Assembly (NCBI GenBank): GCA_964019055.1
Contig: OZ025206.1
Coordinates: 15,411,291-15,475,290, forward strand
Reading direction: 5' to 3'
From: Anthopleura xanthogrammica
Lineage: Eukaryota > Cnidaria > Anthozoa > Actiniaria > Actiniidae
DNA length: 64,000 nt
The position numbers and the translations under genes are program-made. How positions within the stretch are numbered: the stretch's first letter is position 1; every line of letters starts with the position of its first letter. A model generated the notes under the pieces. That model searched no databases, was not told where the DNA came from, and saw only the letters and a program-made list of their open reading frames with translations. Shown here in pieces: positions 1 to 36,832 of this stretch.

Positions 1-2601
1 AACTAAAATACTAACAAATTTTTTTTGTAGTATGTATTTTACAGTAAGTTAGGGCTATTATAGTACGACTTAGTTATAGCTAGGGTAGTTACTGACGATT
101 TGGCAGTAAAATTGACTTTGTTTTATTCTCCTTTGCCGCGCGCTTTGCAAACTTCGTTCCCGCGTTCTTCACTTGGCCAAACACGAGTTTTATTTTGGAT
201 TCAAAACAGAATTCTAAACTTCAAAATTGATCGGATCCCAATCCAAAACATCTTCAATATTTCGCGAATATAGAAAAAAAAAACGATGAAAAGTTTTAAA
301 GTTTTCGTTTATTTTGGTAAGAATAAATTTCGAACGGCAAAACGTTACGTTAACTTCGTTGAATGACTCAATTTGTTTTGATGTTTGGTACTGCAATACA
401 CTTAGCAAAACACTCCACTCGTGTTTGAATTAATAGGCTTATAATAGCTTTTCTGGATTTATTGGGGATCTCTTGGCATAACAACCCATTACGATAAACA
501 CAGGATAAAGTGGAAAAGTGATAGAAGTTTAGATTGCTAATGATATCCATATCACAGTCATGGAGATCTGCACGTAAAAATATCTCACCACACAAAATTC
601 TGACCACTTTCGTAATACGTGGGCTTTATAAAAGCGCTTTATGAATTATATTTCTCATTACTTATTATATTTATTAATAATTTTTTTTTTTTTTTGTGTG
701 TGAAATTTATAGAAATTGTAAAGATAAGGTTGATTTTTTTTTTATCTCAGGTTAGCTAGCTTCATTTTAATCTTTAAAATTGTGAACACGATTAATGGAA
801 TGCAAAGTCAACATTGCATGCGAGCTGTTCAAGCTATTTTTAGCATAAATGGTTAAAATTAGTGTTCTTTGCGTGCAGTAGAATGAGGTCTCTTTACTTT
901 TTCAAACAAATGAGGAAAAAATATTGAAGACAGTTTTGAATAACTAGCTAGAAAGGCAAGAATGACGGTTGCGCGACAAGCTTCATTACATGATTTTGAA
1001 TTTTGCTGTTAAAATAGAATATTGATTTGATGATTAAAAATAAATAAAAAAAACAAGAAAAGAGACGATAAAAACGTGTTAAAACACATACTAGTATGGA
1101 AAACCCAATAAATTATATGATATTTATCGCCTATTTTTGTGCTTTTTTTCTTAATTGTGCCAATGTTGTTTAAAAAACAGATATGCATTATTCTGATTTG
1201 ACTTTTGGTTTTCGTTTATTTCAGTTGTTTGATTTTGGTTTTTGCTGTGTATTTTCGTTGTTTTTTTTGTTTGCTTGTCTTTGTTATGGTGTTATAATTA
1301 GTTATTGGTTTGTTTTGCAACAGCTTTGTTGTTTATCTCGTATATTTACTTTTTAGTTATCTTATTATTCATATTAGTACAAGATTATTATCTCTCAATA
1401 GTTATCTTGTACTAATAATTCACTCAAATGTGTACTTTTTTTCAGGATATTTGTGGGCGAAATCAAACAAAAGAAGAGATATTTTCGGGTAAGTCTCGCT
1501 GCTTTATCTCTGATAAGGTTATATGCTTGCATTAGTGCATGAGTAGCGTTTGGTTTGCCATGGTTATATAGGACAGTATAACACTGCAATCACACAGCTT
1601 GCAGTTGAGAAATGTTGGTTTTAGTTAAAACCTAACAGAACAATAGGGTTGAGTAAATGACGTCATTTACTTACAATTTAGATGCTACAAATAACTGATA
1701 ATTTTTATCCGCCACTTTTGACTGTGAAGAAAATATGTCGCTTGGCTACTAATGGGGCCGGCCATATAGACAATTTTAACCGCAAGTTTCAAGTCATTTC
1801 CAATTTTCATCAACTTTCATCCAAGTGCCCCCTTTGTGCGCACGAGATCGCAAAAAAAATCGCCTTTGTCCTTATTAAGCCGAGGCTAACAAACCTTTAG
1901 TTCAATGATCAAATCGGAATTTGAAAATGTGGACTTTTTTTTTTTTGCTGAGCGAGAGAAACCATAGAATCCGGAAAAGAACGGCGGAGAAAAACGAAAC
2001 TATACTCGAAGTACAGGAAGATAAAAAAACAAGCTATATTTTTGAATTAGATTACAACCAGTTTTCCGCGATCGTGATGAGATTCTGATATTTTTTAAGC
2101 TCAATATTTTAACCTTGTGGCGCATAACAACGGTAACTAAGAGAAGTCGGAACCATAAATTCTGACGTCCGCAAAGAATTCTGGCTCATTTATTTTGATA
2201 TGCGGCGAAGTAGCCACAAAAAGAATATATATCGTACGTGCTTCATATAAACGCACGTCCAATCATTAATTCAATATATTAATTGTATCCTCAATCCTAT
2301 TTTACGAGTGGCATTCATCTTTATTTTCAATTGTCTTTCATTCATCCTCTTTATTCATACCATTCATCAAAGTAACTTGAACAGCTTGCTAATATCATAT
2401 CTATTATAGTTAAAATTCTAGATTCTTCCTCCCATAAAGATTCAAATTACTTCTCTCTTGAGCCACTATCGAATTTCTATTACCTTTCCATTAAAACTAA
2501 AACATTTTAGAAGAGATGAGTTCATTTATTTTAGGTTTTTATAGCTGATATCTTATCTATAGATTGGTTCTTGTGAGATTGTCTGTCAATTAGCAATCCA
2601 A
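1..2601. other. AT-rich non-coding region
   Basis: No gene is recognisable here. Open frames are 60-79 codons, lack recognisable domains and are what AT-rich random sequence gives. A short perfect hairpin (arms 1373-1385 and 1404-1416) is the only clear local structure. Long A and T runs are common, for example near 681-696 and 737-746. Upstream exons or the promoter of the gene beginning at 5311 could lie here, but no signal supports a specific place. Confidence 0.5.
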
Positions 2602-2856
2602 CTTAAAGGTGCGAACACGCGATGCGATTTTTCATGCCACGTTCCTTGCGACGTTGCAAAAATAAAGAGATCGAACCGTGTGACCACCCGTGCGACGCTG
2701 CCATGCGTAGTCACTGGCAACGTCGCAAAAAGTAGAAACGAGTTCTACTTTTACGACGTCTTGCGCGACGAACCTCACCGTGTAAACACGTCGCGCAGGT
2801 TGTCGCACGGTGCGATCTAGTTTTTGCGACGTCGCGTCGAGTGTACGTACTTTAAG
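2602..2856. mobile_element. TTAA-flanked MITE-like element
   Basis: This 255-bp CpG-rich island in AT-rich DNA is bounded on both sides by TTAA (2603-2606 and 2852-2855). Inside those tetranucleotides the ends are imperfect inverted repeats of about 20 bp: AGGTGCGAACACGCGATGCG on the left matches the complement of TCGCGTCGAGTGTACGTACT on the right with mismatches. The interior repeats GCGACGTYGCAAAA-type words in both orientations and has a hairpin around 2731-2751 (AAAGTAGAA...TTCTACTTT). It has no coding capacity. TTAA target duplication is known for piggyBac and Kolobok elements, so a non-autonomous relative of one of these is likely. The family is inferred. Confidence 0.6.
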
Positions 2857-3186
2857 AAGTATGAATTTTTTTCCAATCGTTTTCTTCGTTGATCATTATT
2901 CTAATTTAGAGTCTTGCTGTGCACAAGAGTCCTGCAGGGTTTTGTATTCGCTTAACTGACTTGCAGCTGTTAGATAGGTCGGTAGTTCACAAACTATGAT
3001 ATAACCTACAACAAAACAACGAAACTTTGTTGCATTATCATATAGCTAGCTAGCTTGATTTACAATTAAGGAGGTTATTAGCCTGTGAAGCACAAACCCC
3101 CGCGAAAAAATAGAGAGCCGCTTTGCAGGCTAGGATGTTATAGTCCCTCCGCACAACCTAACATGCTAAATTCCAATTCGATGTTT

Positions 3187-3422
3187 GAATTAGCCGTGCC
3201 CTGAGTTAGATCAGCCCAGAGGTTGTTTCAGGGTTCGATCTGTGAATTAGCCGTGCCCTGAGTTAGATCAGCCCAGAGGTTGTTTCAGGGTTCGATCTGT
3301 GAATTAGCCGTGCCCTGAGTTAGATCAGCCCAGAGGTTGTTTCAGGGTTCGATCTGTGAATTTAGCCGTGCCCTGAGTTAGATCAGCTCAGAGGTTGTTT
3401 CAGGGTTCGATCTGTGAATTAG
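3187..3422. repeat. 57-bp minisatellite, four units
   Basis: Four nearly identical head-to-tail units start at 3187, 3244, 3301 and 3358. Each begins GAATTAGCCGTGCCCTGAG and ends with GGTTCGATCTGT; the fourth carries one extra base and a C-to-T change. Single diverged copies of the same unit occur at about 24052-24104 and 42938-42985, the second directly behind a SINE-like body. The array therefore probably grew from the tail of a dispersed element. Confidence 0.9.
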
Positions 3423-5310
3423 CTATATAGACTGTCAATACTATATAACAAGCTGTATCATTGGTTGTTTCACGGTCACGTGTCTGTCATTCATTGTGCG
3501 TTGTAGACATACAACTTTGAAACTTTGACTAAGTAACCAGGCGATTCTGATCTAGGTGCGCAATGTATTATTGGTCAAACTGAAAACTCGTAGTGTTTTT
3601 TATAATTCCTTGTGATTACGACAATTTTTAAAAAGAGGCTTAGAATTTTGCTGTATTTTTCAAAATAACATAAAGTTTCCTCTTCGTCTCAGTAAATATT
3701 GACACCGTGTTGATACTTTCCTAATTATCGTTTCAATTTTTTACCGGGTAGAGGGGGTGGGGTGTAGGGTGGGGGGGGGGGGGGAGGGTGATGTGTGTGA
3801 AAATGGGAAACTGATAGGGGGATGTAAAATCAAGGACCGAAAATGTTTATTATTAAAGATGTCATTCTAAAATTTGAAGAAATTATTTAAAAGTTTACCG
3901 ATTTTCTCAGTCACTTCTGCCTTACCATAAGTAATGAATATTTTCGTATTTCATTTGAATTTTCATTATTGTTTTTTGACTAGATAAAATAATACAATCT
4001 TGACTGTCAAATTTAAATCAATCGAATCGAATTTAAAAAGGTTAAAATTAAAAACAGCTTTTAGGCAAGAAAAATATCATTAAAACATCTTGTCTCAACA
4101 TTTAATTTATCACTGAACCTTGCAGCTTGTATCTTTGAAAAAATGTAAATTGCATAAAAAATTCCTATTGGTCAAGACAGGTAGAAAGATATTTTAATAT
4201 CGTGGCTGAAAATGTTCATCATATTTAAATTCTTGGACGACGTTCTAGTCTGTAGGATATACTAACTGATTTGAGTAGGTAAACATACGTCGATATTATG
4301 TTTTGTGGTCAGGAAAACGTGTTTTCTGGTAAAATACATGTGTCTATCACCAGTACACCGTCATATCCATTAATTGTACGAAAATAATGGTTGTATTTTA
4401 TACCGAGGAAGTTCGAGACGTATTCGAACTAAGTTTGGCAAAAAGTCTCCCTAAATTCCAAAGTGTCATCTTTATAGACTATATTTGGAAGAATAAGCTT
4501 TAGTCTTCTTTTCCAATGTTTTTCTTCGTGTCTTTAATGAATTCTTCCACAAGTAATTACAATACTGTTGGTCTAATGTTTATAAATACTTCGCAAAATT
4601 AACGCTTCTCAGAATATAAACATTGGCGAAAGTAAGCAAAACTGAATCAAAAACATCTTCGTCTGATGAATGTTTCTTCCTGATACACCACAGCCTGTTC
4701 ACGAAACCATAGTTATATTGGATATAACTAAGATAGTGACACAATTAACCGTCATATAGAAGATTTTTCCAAGAGCTTTGAATGCTGATAACGCCATGGG
4801 ATGCATTCACCATCACAACACGACACCTGCAGGAACAAGAACTTTCTCTCAATAATTGAAACTTTGCTTAATATTATAATAAACCTGCTAAGCAGCTACT
4901 TGCTCGTGATTGGATGGAATGCTTTCTTTTTTGAGCCCCTTTAACCACAAGAGCAATTGAGAAACGGTTCTGTGGAAAACATTTCTTAGAGCAACATCTT
5001 CTCACAGCTCAAATCTTTGCAACAAAGATCACATTGCGTTTTAGTTGATGTTCCATCTTACATAGGAGGAGTTCCTTTTTCTTAAGTTCGTAGTTGTGAA
5101 AAATCTAAGAAATTTTCCAACTGTACGAGCTATAGCTAAGTCTCGACTTTGCGGTACGATTTCATTCTTAAGGGGTGTTAGAATCCCTTACTTAGCCCTG
5201 ATTTCAAAATACCTGTATTTAGTGGAGGGTAGAAGGATTAAGAGCAGGTTTCCAAGGATGACGCTGGACGTTTGGTAAACAAACCACACGATTCGGTTCA
5301 TTCAACCAAA
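3423..5310. other. Non-coding stretch with a G-rich tract
   Basis: No gene is recognised. A strongly G-rich tract at 3745-3789 (runs of 5, 4, 3 and 14 G separated by one to four bases) could form a G-quadruplex on the + strand. The remainder is AT-rich unique sequence. If the exon at 5311 is a true first coding exon, its promoter and 5' UTR should lie in the last few hundred bases, but I see no convincing TATA box or initiator. Confidence 0.4.
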
Positions 5311-31034
<25,724 letters not shown>

Positions 31035-33508
31035 ATCATATATCATTCAAAACCCCTGCACAGGATGATCTAACTCGAGGTTTTTGTACAAACATTTGCA
31101 AACCGTTTGCTAATGAACTTTTATTTTCCATGAAGGAAACAAGAGTAACCACTAGCAATAAATTGAACATTTTAGACTCACAAGAACGTAATGTAATACA
31201 AGGGCGTATCTAGTAGTTTTTTTTTATAGTATAAATGCACAACTGAAAGAGTTAAAAAATAAGCGCTAAAGGCGCGAACCACTAAAATTTTGAAAACAGG
31301 ATGCTCGGAAATGCAATTTCAAGTGTACGCACGTGCTTATGTACGTATGTGCGTATATGGCAGCTATAATACGCCCCTGTAACTTTTGCCAGATCTTTTG
31401 CTAGAGGATTTTGTGAACAAGTTTTTAACTGAAAAGAAAGAAATGAATAGCTCCATGCACTAAGGACGCCAAGGAGCTAGGTGATGGATCCTAACTGAAC
31501 TGAGACAATTCTGGCCATGGTTCATAACCAAGATAAATGCGACAAGATAAGGACTACCTGTATAATCTATCCAATCATATTCGCTTGGGTTTAATTTGTG
31601 GATTATATCATTGATAAATAAGCTCGTTTTCATACATAATATTTGTATATTTAGAGATATGCGATCTCACTTGCATGGAGGGAAGGGGTCGGGTGGCTTG
31701 TCTATAAAAGATCCTGCGTCTTCCCGCGATCTTGGGGGAAGGAGTAGGGTGGTTCGTCCAGGAATCCACTTTAATTTAGCCCCGCCAAGATCCTGGATCT
31801 GCCCATGATTCAAACCAAGAGACTCTTCTTTTGCTGGGATTTCAGTATAATTATGTTATTGGGAGTTAATGAAGTAGCTATGCATTAATTGTGTTGATTA
31901 TATCGGGGGACCGTTTATAATTTATGGGCTGAGGAGGGGGCTATGGGGATTTTATGGGATGTTCAGTAAATTTTTGCAAGCAACACCTTCAGGTGGAGGG
32001 AGCTATCAAAAACACTTTGTGAATAAACTACTTATACCATAAATATCCTTATACCATAGACATTTTGAGGGGGCACATTGATATATATTAAGTTTGTAAG
32101 GGGGACTACCAAAAAAATGTTTAAAAACGTACCCAGAATGCACATAGCCGCCCGCCTCCGCCTCCCCCTCCCCCTCCCCCTCAAGCAATAGATAATGAAT
32201 GGTCCTTTAAATAAACAGTGATGAACATATAGTAAAGAATAGTAAAACAAATCAGTTATCCGGAGGTTTTGTAACAACATCATCGGGTGTTGCTTGTTTT
32301 AATAAAAAGAACTTTGATAGATCAAACTGAATGCAAAACCGTATGTTATTTTCAGTATCGCGATAAAAATGCTTTCATTGTTGACATATGGTAATGCGCA
32401 AAGGTTTTGATGGACATTTGGAATCAAAGATTGAATCCTTTTTCAGTTATTTTGTGCCCCTTACCTCGAAAAAAGCGAACTTTTCATGGAGAAGTAAGAA
32501 ACCCGAGTTGACAATTAATTTTACTCCACAACGTCCTGGCACGCGAACACGTAGGACTGCCTCTTACGATGCTAAGAGTGCGCACTGTATAGACACGTGA
32601 TCCCTGTCTCCAGCCTCCTCCTCTTGCTGGATTATTTCAATATAAAAAATATTAAGTTTAAACAAAAAATAGAATTGCCAAGGTGAGCTCAGAAGCCCCC
32701 TCCACAAAAGAACCTCCCCTCTTTTCTTTAATTTGACTGAATACCCTTTTTTCTATCACCCAGTTACTTTTTCCCCTTTAAGACCACGTGTCATGTTCTT
32801 GAGTAATTAATATTTTGTTTGTTTAACGGGTTACACTTGAGACAATGTAGTGGGGCGGATCTAGGATTTTAAAAATAAATAAATAATAATAAATCACTTA
32901 TAGTGGGATAGAAATTTAGTAAATGAATACTGGTTTCAATTTGGCCCACTGTCACCACCACACCACTACATTATATATTCTATGCATACAACTCAACTCA
33001 CATGTTGATTTTTACAAAGGGAGGAAAAACCTGAAAACCTGGAGAGAAACCCCTCGTGGCACAGGAGAGAACAACACATCAAACAAACTCAACTCACGTA
33101 TGATCCAAGGCTCGAACCCGAACCACAGCGGCGAGGGGCAAGCGTTAACGGCCACTACGCCACCCAATTTTGAGTAGGGGGGTCACAATATTTACAAGAT
33201 GCACTTTTTGCTATACTAACCAACTAATTGCAAGCTAGTGGGGGGGGGGGGGGGGTTACGGGCAACCTTTGACCACCCCTTGAATCCGCCGCAGATTGTG
33301 GATGTGAGAGGTTAAATTTGATCTAAAAGAAACGCTAGGGTCAAAGTCTTGCAGACTGGTGCTCCCTTGGTACTCCCGCTAAAAATCCTTATTGGGCTTC
33401 CTGTTGTTTTCTATTATCTGACATGCGCACTAGAAGCTTTCTTCGAGTTTTTATGGCGGTCGGTTCGGTCGGTTCAGGTTTTTCCTTTCTGTGGCAAGAA
33501 AAACCAAA
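31035..33508. other. Intergenic region between PAW-C2 and the Tigger-derived gene
   Basis: It begins with the PAW-C2 3' UTR (AATAAA at 31157-31162). The rest holds low-complexity and repeat DNA: a C-rich CCTCCC tract at 32154-32181, a SINE-like block (32920-33178) and a run of about 17 G at 33240-33256. The last 70 bases before 33509 should hold the 5' UTR of the next gene. No further coding region is supported. Confidence 0.45.
32920..33178 (-). mobile_element. tRNA-derived SINE-like element
   Basis: Read on the - strand from 33178, the sequence begins GGTGGCGTAGTGGCCGTTAA, which has a fit to the RNA polymerase III A box (TGGCGTAGTGG). About 40 bases later comes GGTTCGAGCC, close to a B box. 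The body (33040-33090 and 32940-33000) is related to 57000-57180 in amidase copy 3: both have AACTCACATGTTGATTYTTAC-type and GAGAACAACACATCAAAC words. This supports a SINE family; the parent tRNA is not identified. Confidence 0.6.
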
Positions 33509-35461
33509 ATGGAAACCGAGATAGCTGCCGAAGCTGAAGCCATTGGAATCGAAACACTCGTCAAAGTGTCTGAAGAAGCTCTTGTTCCACCAACTGAAGG
33601 AACAAGTCCCGGGAATTCTAGTTCTATCAAACGTAAACGAAGAGAATTGAGCCTCGGTGAGAAAGTCAAACTGATTCAAGAGAGCACTACCAGTGGCAAA
33701 AGTCATCGCTTTTTGGCTGGTGTATTCAATATCGGCAAAACTACCGTCCATGATATCTTAAAGAACAAAGATCGGATCCTCAATGCGTATAAAAATGGCG
33801 ACGAGAGTCGTGCTCGTAAGCGGATTCGGCTTCGATATGGAAACGACGACATCAACAAACTCACGTGGCATTGGTACGAACACAAAAGATCAAAAAATCT
33901 TCAAGTCACTGGACCAAATTTACAAGCAAAAGCCAGAGAATTTGCCGAAGAGTTTGACGCCAAAGACTTTCGTGCATCGAATGGTTGGCTTGAGAGCTTC
34001 AAAAAGCGCTATGGTATCCACTTTGGAGTGCAGGAGACTTTTGGATTGAACGATGACAAATCGTGGCCGGAAACAGTACAAGAGTTAACAGATGGTTACC
34101 GACCCAATGATGTTTATACTATACAAGAAATCGGGTTGCTATTCCGAGCCTCGCCGGATAAAACACTGCCTCAATCTCTCGGATCGGATTTAAAGGACAC
34201 TATCGAAAGTTCCAGTGAGAGATTTACTGTTTTGCTCTGTTGCAATATGATCGGGGAATTTGAAACTCCTGTTGTTGTTGGAAAGTGTGCGAAAAGTGCC
34301 AGCTTAGATAGTGCGCCAGTAACATGGAGGGCAAACAGAAGGGCTTGGATGACAAGTATTATATTCGAGAAATGGCTGCATGATTTTGATAACAAGATAA
34401 GAAACGAGGATAGACATGTGGTCCTTTTTGCAGGAATTTCTACAGCACACCCTCCCCATCCTCAGCTATTTAATATAAAGCTGGTGTTTTTCCCAATCAA
34501 ACCACAACCATCCCTCCAAGATGTTCATCCTCTTAATCTTGGGATAACCGATTCATTTCGGTATAATTACAGAAAAAAGGTATTGTTAAGTATGATGGAC
34601 AAGGAATGCCATGAGGCACAACATGCAAGAGATTTATTCCAGCAGATTGATGAGGTGCAAGCATGCAAGTGGATTGCTTCCGCTGTGAATGAAATACCCT
34701 TTAACAAAGTGAGAAAGGCCTTTGAAGCTGCTCGGTTCACCAGTCCCTCGACATCAGATTCACTTTCATCCTATTCCATGGCATTTACTGCTTTAAATGG
34801 TGATGAGTCTAGTCAGAACACCAGTGGTGATCTATATACTGTATACCTGCATGACAGCTTGCCGAACAGTGTGGCAGATGTCAGCAAAGCTGTAGATGAA
34901 ACAGAAATTCAACTCCTTTTGAATACAGTTCTTGCTAAATTGCAGATCCTACATCCAATGACATCCAAAGAGTATGTGAGCTTCGATGCGGGTCTCCAAA
35001 CATCAGATGATTTGTCAGAAGGCTGGGAAGAAAGGTTAGTAGAGGATTTCAGTGACAACCATGACACATTACCTGTAAGTGAAGAGAGCATTAAGAGTCC
35101 AGTACAAACACCAACAACTGTCGAAGAACCTCCTACTCCATGTAAGAAAGCCAGTCCAAGAAAACTTGTGAGTACTTACCTCGAAGCTGCACAGTTGAAT
35201 AGACATTTGATTTCTTTTGCTAAAGACAAGCAGGATGAAGAGCTTCTTGACATGCTACAAAATGTTGAGACCAGCATCTTCTCCAAAAGACTTGTTAGTA
35301 GCTATCAGGATGCAATTCTCATAAACAGGCATCTGATTTCCTTTGCACAGGAAGAAAAAAATAAAGAACTTCTTAACCAACTGTGCAGTGTGGAGAAAAA
35401 ACTAAAACTTGCTGAAACACAGAAGGAAGACTCAAACTCTAACACATCTCTAAACAGTTGA
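33509..35461 (+). CDS. Domesticated pogo/Tigger transposase-like protein (CENP-B/TIGD type)
   Basis: A single-exon 650-residue protein; the ATG at 33509 is the first good start in the frame. Residues 41-94 form a CENP-B N-terminal (psq-type) helix-turn-helix (KRKRRELSLGEKVKLIQEST ... GKTTVHDILKNKDRI). Residues about 115-170 form the second, Tc5/CENP-B-type DNA-binding domain (WHWYEHKRSKN...RASNGWLESFKKRYGI). A DDE_1-like region follows (200-400), but all three catalytic aspartates are replaced: the NADETGL-type motif reads TIQEIGL (Q206), LLDNCPAHP reads FAGISTAHP (G309) and QPLDQG reads HPLNLG (N343). It cannot be an active transposase of the usual type. An acidic Ser/Thr/Pro-rich linker (about 410-550) leads to two related helical repeats, 552-591 and 594-633, sharing LVSxYxxAxxxNRHLISFA. 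It is a nuclear DNA-binding protein by family knowledge; its target is unknown. The open frame shows selection despite the lost activity. Confidence 0.88.
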   Translation: METEIAAEAEAIGIETLVKVSEEALVPPTEGTSPGNSSSIKRKRRELSLGEKVKLIQESTTSGKSHRFLAGVFNIGKTTVHDILKNKDRILNAYKNGDESRARKRIRLRYGNDDINKLTWHWYEHKRSKNLQVTGPNLQAKAREFAEEFDAKDFRASNGWLESFKKRYGIHFGVQETFGLNDDKSWPETVQELTDGYRPNDVYTIQEIGLLFRASPDKTLPQSLGSDLKDTIESSSERFTVLLCCNMIGEFETPVVVGKCAKSASLDSAPVTWRANRRAWMTSIIFEKWLHDFDNKIRNEDRHVVLFAGISTAHPPHPQLFNIKLVFFPIKPQPSLQDVHPLNLGITDSFRYNYRKKVLLSMMDKECHEAQHARDLFQQIDEVQACKWIASAVNEIPFNKVRKAFEAARFTSPSTSDSLSSYSMAFTALNGDESSQNTSGDLYTVYLHDSLPNSVADVSKAVDETEIQLLLNTVLAKLQILHPMTSKEYVSFDAGLQTSDDLSEGWEERLVEDFSDNHDTLPVSEESIKSPVQTPTTVEEPPTPCKKASPRKLVSTYLEAAQLNRHLISFAKDKQDEELLDMLQNVETSIFSKRLVSSYQDAILINRHLISFAQEEKNKELLNQLCSVEKKLKLAETQKEDSNSNTSLNS

Positions 35462-35998
35462 AAGAAAGAATTATGCTGGTGTTTTGCTGTCTACAATACA
35501 AGTAAATATAGGTAAATAATGTACATCCTTAGTAAAGCAAGATTCACATTTATACTCGTTTTCATAATTGAATGTCCAACATATCCCAAGGGGTCTGGGT
35601 TTTTAAGGTCGAGTTTTTGGCGTCTGTCAATCAAATTTCCAATGAAACAAGTTTGTACTTTTTTGATCAACAGAAGCCAAAAACTCATACAGTTTGAGCT
35701 GTGTTGGTGGATAAATGGTAGAACAGATCCCTTTTTCCATTCTTTTTTTGTCCACACTCAAAAACAATGAAAAAGGAAAAAAATACAGTAGGTTTGAATG
35801 CATTATAGTGGCTAAAGTCTGGTTCTCACTAACAATGCAAGCCGATGCAAGAAAAACAAATCTTCCATTCACTTGAATTTGCACTTGCGTTGCATTTTTT
35901 TCATAGTAAGAAAAAACCAAAATTTGAATTGCGTCTGCTTGTTTCCGCTTTCTAGTGAAAACCAGACTAATGCCTTTTTTATTGGCTATCTTTGTTTA
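35462..35998. other. 3' flank of the Tigger-derived gene with a palindrome
   Basis: No gene is seen. An imperfect inverted repeat spans about 35813-35968 (AAGTCTGGTTCTCACT at the left, AGTGAAAACCAGACTAA at the right, with inner AATGCAAGC...GCGTTGCATT), likely a small MITE. Confidence 0.5.
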
Positions 35999-36334
35999 CA
36001 GTCAAAACAGCTCAAGCGTACCCCCTAGAGTCCATTAATGAATTCATTATTTGAACATTGAGTTCATTATTCACTCTAACTCCAAACTTGATAATAGATT
36101 ATCTACTTGATTTTTGATTCGATTCTTCAACAATTGCCATGCCAAAGTAGAAAAACTCCCCAGAAACGCCATCAATTTGGAGGAAAAAACAATAGGTTCA
36201 AATTCTCAGGAGACTAAAATTCTTTTGTTTCATCCTCCAAATTGAGCTGCTTTGACATCACGTGCAAGGGGTCTATATTAGAATAATGAAATCAATAATG
36301 GAGCTTAGGGGGTATGCTTGAGCCATTTTGACTG
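35999..36334. mobile_element. CAGTC-ended MITE, copy B, with nested MITE
   Basis: The ends CAGTCAAAACAGCTCAAGCG and TATGCTTGAGCCATTTTGACTG are flanked by TA. Inside, at about 36172-36277, sits a partial copy of the TATAGACCCCTTGCA family (CAATTTGGAGGAAAAAAC ... TGCAAGGGGTCTATA). It is the same element as 10164-10457 with a different interior. Confidence 0.8.
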
Positions 36335-36649
36335 TAACAGGACAAATAAACCACCCTGTTAAAACCTACCTGTGATTTTAAATATATCTTGTCATCAAAA
36401 TATTATTGATATATTATTTTAGTAAACTGACTTGAACAGTATAAACTTTAAATCTGTATTCTTGCACTACAGAAAAAGGTTTTTACGGTACTGGAGTTTA
36501 AAAAAATATAGTCCATTTTATCAATTAATAGTCCATGAAGATTTATGATAATAGTTCCCTTCACGGTTCCCTGCACCATCTTGAAAGGTACATGTAGCCA
36601 TGCCTTAGTTTGCATCTGAGACATAAGGTGACCTTGCAACAATAGGTTA

Positions 36650-36832
36650 CTGTACCTCATACACTGAATCAAAATATGGTGACCAATTTGAATAACTGTT
36701 GTTCTGAACTGACTAGCCTCTCATACATGTAATAATGCTTTTATCTTTGCACGTAAACATGAGGCTAATCAGTCAAGAACAATATATAGTTATTCAAACT
36801 GGTCGCCATATTTCAATTCGGTGTATGGCTCA
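36650..36832. repeat. Inverted repeat
   Basis: Arms 36656-36735 (CATACACTGAATCAAAATAT, GGTGACCAATTTGAATAACT, GAACTGACTAGCCTC) and about 36760-36832 (GAGGCTAATCAGTCAAGAAC, AGTTATTCAAACTGGTCGCC, GGTGTATG) are inverted copies with mismatches. It is likely a fold-back element. The surrounding 36335-38354 otherwise shows no gene; (TATG)n-like repeats lie at 37430-37456. Confidence 0.65.
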
